In this document: piece after piece, positions 35,888 to 38,312 of the stretch
Layout of the letters: every line of letters begins with the position of its first letter
Numbering within the stretch: position 1 is the first letter of the stretch
Origin: Nitrospira sp.
GTDB lineage: Bacteria; Nitrospirota; Nitrospiria; Nitrospirales; Nitrospiraceae
Length of the DNA: 38,312 nt
Direction: 5' to 3'
Assembly (NCBI GenBank): GCA_016873435.1
Contig: VGXF01000013.1
Span: forward strand, 1 to 38,312
Made by a program: the position numbers and the translations under genes
The notes under the pieces: generated by a model
Databases searched by the model: none
What the model was told of the DNA's origin: nothing
The model's input: the letters and a program-made list of their open reading frames with translations, nothing else

Positions 35888-36772
35888 TCATTTCTGCCAT
35901 TCGAACCCATAGCGTAATTGGATGGCCGTGTATCGCTGGATCAGCCCGCTCTGGTCGAGCGGCATGTCCCGTTCGTGCAGTACGGCCAGTTCGTAATTCT
36001 TCCACCGCAGGGCGAGGCCGATGATCCAGTCCAGCTCGGTCGGGGTGAGCGTATCGCTTTTGGAGCGGTCAGTGAACCAGTTGGTGTCGGCAAAGACGAC
36101 GACTTTGTTCTTGTACAGATCAAGATCACCATGTGCGACATAGCGGAAGAGCGCGCGGCCAGTATTGTCGGGGCGGGCAAAGTAGCTTGCGTTATGAAAC
36201 AGCCAGCCGCCGCCCATGTAGAAGGTCAGGTTTTGGTCAGGAAATTGCTGCCGCCACCAGTCGTATTGGTTGCCTGGCGTGAAGTTAAAATTGACGAGCG
36301 CGTCCGCGTAGGTCTGCTTGATGCCTCTCTTGTCCAGCGGCGCGTCTTGTTCGTATTGCACCCGCCAATTCCATTGTCGGACGGTTCCGGTGAAGGCGAA
36401 GGTCTTATCCCATTCAGAGAGCTCGATCCAGCCCTTCCCTCGGTCCGAGAAAAAGTTCTGATCCGTATAGAACTGCAGGTAATTGCCGAGCAGCTCGGTT
36501 TCCAGGTGGATCATGTGCCGCATCCCGACCAGTCCGCTGTTGTCGGGCCGCGCGGCAAAGCTCGGGTTGTGTGGGAACGCCGCAGTGAGCAGATAGCCTT
36601 TTAGCCAAGGGGCGGTCTCCTCTCGCTGTTCTGTCTGGGATTCGTGCGTTTCTGCTAGCGCGGGAAGCGGGCGGCCGTATTTTTCCAGCGCCAACACGGA
36701 ATTCGCAGACAGCAGCAGAAGGATGACCGCCAGGGCAATGATCGGGGGGCGGTGCGAGTCGGGGGTGCGCAG
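35888..36772 (-). CDS. Secreted outer-membrane-type protein with a non-standard or disrupted start
   Basis: The body (from about 36697 down) is 269 residues with barrel-like aromatic strands (NLTFYMGGGWLFHNASYFA, GFEWQK at the end) and a repeated pattern FAARPDN/YFARPDN. I do not recognise the family with certainty. A clear signal peptide (IIALAVILLLLSANSVLA) is encoded upstream of the first GTG, but no ATG, GTG or TTG precedes it in frame before the stop at 36809-36811. A CTG at 36772 has GAGGT about 8 bases upstream and would give 294 residues starting (M)RTPDSHRPP. Alternatively, one base too many in the G6 run (36744-36749) has split it from starts in the next frame. Confidence 0.65.
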   Translation of the reverse strand: MRTPDSHRPPIIALAVILLLLSANSVLALEKYGRPLPALAETHESQTEQREETAPWLKGYLLTAAFPHNPSFAARPDNSGLVGMRHMIHLETELLGNYLQFYTDQNFFSDRGKGWIELSEWDKTFAFTGTVRQWNWRVQYEQDAPLDKRGIKQTYADALVNFNFTPGNQYDWWRQQFPDQNLTFYMGGGWLFHNASYFARPDNTGRALFRYVAHGDLDLYKNKVVVFADTNWFTDRSKSDTLTPTELDWIIGLALRWKNYELAVLHERDMPLDQSGLIQRYTAIQLRYGFEWQK

Positions 36773-36815
36773 TGGCGTAGACCTCAGCTCTTTGAATGCA
36801 CGACACGCTCACCAA

Positions 36816-37073
36816 TTCGCGACGTGTCCATAGAGGGTTTTTTGGGTGTACATCGTCTCATAATTAACCTCACAATCTAAGAATAGTATACATGAATTTC
36901 GTCCAAAAGTCAAATATATAGTACTATGAAATTGTCAATCATTTCATCAATTTACACCTATCTCCAATCTTGGTGGCGTGTGTGTCGGTGCCGCTGGATG
37001 AAGTTCATGATCAAGCTCATTTGGTGGAAATAAAAAAAGATAAATACTAGAGTCACAAGAGGGGTACTCCACT
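36816..37073. other. AT-rich intergenic stretch before the repeat genes
   Basis: 258 bases, far richer in A+T than the sequence to the left. It contains the perfect palindrome ATAGTACTAT (36918-36927), a possible operator, and AGAGGGG (37058-37064), the ribosome site of the next gene. No convincing promoter pair or gene was found. Confidence 0.5.
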
Positions 37074-38213
37074 ATGCCAATTCAAGATCCTGTTCCTGCA
37101 GCAAATACATCTCTCACAACGCCCACGATTAGTTCTCCCGTATTATCGGGAACAGCAACGGGGACCTATACACTAGCTGGGACGCCCACGTTTTCAACAC
37201 TGGCTCTGACGTCATGGACCACTGCTACGCGCCCAGCATCCCCAACTAATTATCAAGTAGGATTTAATACTTCCTTAAATGCTAAAGAAATTTGGGATGG
37301 AACTTATTGGCGATTAGACCCCACAGGACCTGGTCAAAGCAATACGCAACGAGCCATCTTTGGGTATGGATACAATGGATCAAACGTCTCCATGACCAAT
37401 CAAGTCTCTGCTGCCGGTGTGGTGGCAGCCGATACCACGGGGGTGGGCACAGCACGATTCGATCCTGCGGCAGCGGGCTATGGCACCGATAAAGCGATTT
37501 TTGGGTATGGGTACGCAGGATCATACGTCTCGTTGACCAATCTAGTCACCAATCAAGGTGTGGTAGGGTCGGATGTCACTGGGGTCGGCACAGCACGATA
37601 CGGTCTTGCGGCAGCGGGCTATGGCACCGATAAAGCCATCTTTGGGTATGGATACACTGGATCAGCCGTCTCGTTGACCAATCTGGTCACCAATCAAGGT
37701 GTCGTGGGGTCTAATGTCACTGGGGTCGGCACGGCACGATACAGTCTCGCGGCAGCGGGCTATGGTACGGATAAAGCGATCTTTGGGTATGGGGACACAG
37801 GACCACATCCAGGTGTCTCAATGACCAACCTGGTAACCAATCAAGGTGTCGTGGGGTCTGATGTCACGGGGGTCGGGACAGCACGAAAAAATCTTGCGGC
37901 AGCGGGCTATGGTACGGATAAAGCGATCTTTGGATATGGGACCACAGGATCAAATCCAGGCGTCTCCATGACCAATCTCGTCACCAATACCGGTGTTGCG
38001 GGTACTGATGTCACGGGGGTCGGGACAACACGAAAAGATCTTTCTGCGGCTGGCTATGGCACCGATAAAGCGATTTTTGGGTATGGGTACACAGGATCAT
38101 ACGTCTCACTGACCAATCTGGTTTCCAATACGGGTGTGGTGGCAACAGATACCACTGGGGTGGGGACTGCACGGGGTGATGTTGCGGCAGCGGGATTTTC
38201 ATTAACGGCATAA
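37074..38213 (+). CDS. Phage-like or surface repeat protein with six near-identical repeats
   Basis: 379 residues, no signal peptide. The first ~90 are Thr/Ser/Pro-rich (TTPTISSPVLSGTATGTYTL) and end with WDGTYWRLD, a phrase type common in phage tail and appendage proteins. Residues 93-379 are six repeats of 47-49 residues of the form KAIFGYGYTGSxVSLTNLV, xNxGVVGxDVTGVGTAR, LAAAGYGTD, similar to kelch-like propeller repeats. Six such repeats could close one beta-propeller. AGAGGGG lies 9 bases before ATG. A paralogue starts 19 bases downstream. Base composition differs from the rest of the window, suggesting transfer. Function is not known. Confidence 0.75.
   Translation: MPIQDPVPAANTSLTTPTISSPVLSGTATGTYTLAGTPTFSTLALTSWTTATRPASPTNYQVGFNTSLNAKEIWDGTYWRLDPTGPGQSNTQRAIFGYGYNGSNVSMTNQVSAAGVVAADTTGVGTARFDPAAAGYGTDKAIFGYGYAGSYVSLTNLVTNQGVVGSDVTGVGTARYGLAAAGYGTDKAIFGYGYTGSAVSLTNLVTNQGVVGSNVTGVGTARYSLAAAGYGTDKAIFGYGDTGPHPGVSMTNLVTNQGVVGSDVTGVGTARKNLAAAGYGTDKAIFGYGTTGSNPGVSMTNLVTNTGVAGTDVTGVGTTRKDLSAAGYGTDKAIFGYGYTGSYVSLTNLVSNTGVVATDTTGVGTARGDVAAAGFSLTA
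37350..38213 (+). repeat. Six tandem ~141-147 base coding repeats
   Basis: Units begin at about 37350 and then every 141-147 bases. Stretches such as GCGGCAGCGGGCTATGG recur almost unchanged at the DNA level. This points to recent expansion by recombination or gene conversion. Confidence 0.9.
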
Positions 38214-38232
38214 ACGAGACGGAAATTTCTCT

Positions 38233-38312
38233 ATGCCACTTCAAGAATTTATTCCTGTCGCAAATACTACTTTTACTACCCCCACAATTAGTTCTCCTGT
38301 ATTATCAGGAAC
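38233..38312 (+). CDS. Start of a tandem paralogue of the repeat protein (cut by window edge)
   Basis: ATG 38233 opens a frame that runs off the window. Its first 26 residues (MPLQEFIPVANTTFTTPTIS and on to SSPVLSG) match the start of the previous gene (MPIQDPVPAANTSLTTPTIS), and the DNA is also very similar. It therefore begins a second copy in tandem. The repeats and 3' end lie outside the window. Confidence 0.75.
   Translation, partial: MPLQEFIPVANTTFTTPTISSPVLSG

Noticed and set aside
35153-37073. tRNA-Ser as an integration site for the AT-rich element
   Set aside because: No integrase gene and no repeat of the tRNA 3' end could be found within the window.
37350-38213. Tandem repeats as a CRISPR array
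   Set aside because: The units are 141-147 bases, in frame and encode protein repeats; no spacer-repeat pattern.

Overview
The window looks like a chromosomal segment of a GC-rich Gram-negative bacterium, most probably of the Nitrospira lineage (phylum Nitrospirota). This is an inference from overall protein character, secreted and outer-membrane proteins, the gene order cinA-thpR-recA-recX-alaS-ruvX-mltG, and heavy investment in molybdenum uptake. No database search was possible. Most of the window is dense housekeeping DNA; the last 1.3 kb is clearly richer in A+T and carries phage-like repeat genes.

Layout. 1-5574: a molybdenum island. It holds the 3' part of a MoeA-like/periplasmic-binding-like fusion, an outer-membrane barrel gene and modABC, all overlapping or nearly touching. 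A second, paralogous barrel gene converges on modC from the other strand and has its own near-leaderless promoter. 5629-5704: tRNA-Met(CAU). 5772-8523 (minus): a five-gene cluster led by a ChdC/HemQ-like haem protein, followed by a zinc-ribbon protein, two unknown proteins and a secreted OB-fold protein. 8660-16355 (plus): cinA, thpR, recA, recX, alaS, ruvX, mltG. 16500-17003: a RidA-family protein. 17144-19832: a secreted five-repeat IPT/TIG protein and a Ycf48-like propeller protein. 19915-24387 (minus): grpE-dnaK-dnaJ-rsmE, with a long hairpin between dnaK and dnaJ. 24507-29811 (minus): valS-nadC-birA-coaX.

30022-35024: a 43-residue very basic protein, a HAD hydrolase, a class III sirtuin (minus), a ketopantoate-reductase-like protein fused to a small sulfite-oxidase-fold domain, a 395-base stretch without a gene, and a DUF2779 protein that joins a Cas4-like nuclease to a DEDD exonuclease. 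35153-35826 (minus): tadA followed by tRNA-Ser(CGA). 35888-36772 (minus): a secreted outer-membrane-type protein with no ordinary start codon. 37074-38312: a protein with six near-identical 47-49-residue repeats and the start of a tandem paralogue.

How the genes work together: the first 5.6 kb is best read as one molybdenum acquisition and insertion unit, in which ModA/B/C cross the inner membrane, the MoeA-like protein handles the metal in the cytoplasm, and the two barrels are candidate outer-membrane channels. Other blocks are DNA repair (recA/recX), translation (alaS, valS, tadA, tRNAs, rsmE), protein folding (grpE/dnaK/dnaJ) and cofactor supply (nadC, birA, coaX). The least explained parts are the paired barrels, the ChdC-led cluster, the ketopantoate-reductase fusion, the DUF2779 nuclease and the repeat-protein tandem at the right edge.
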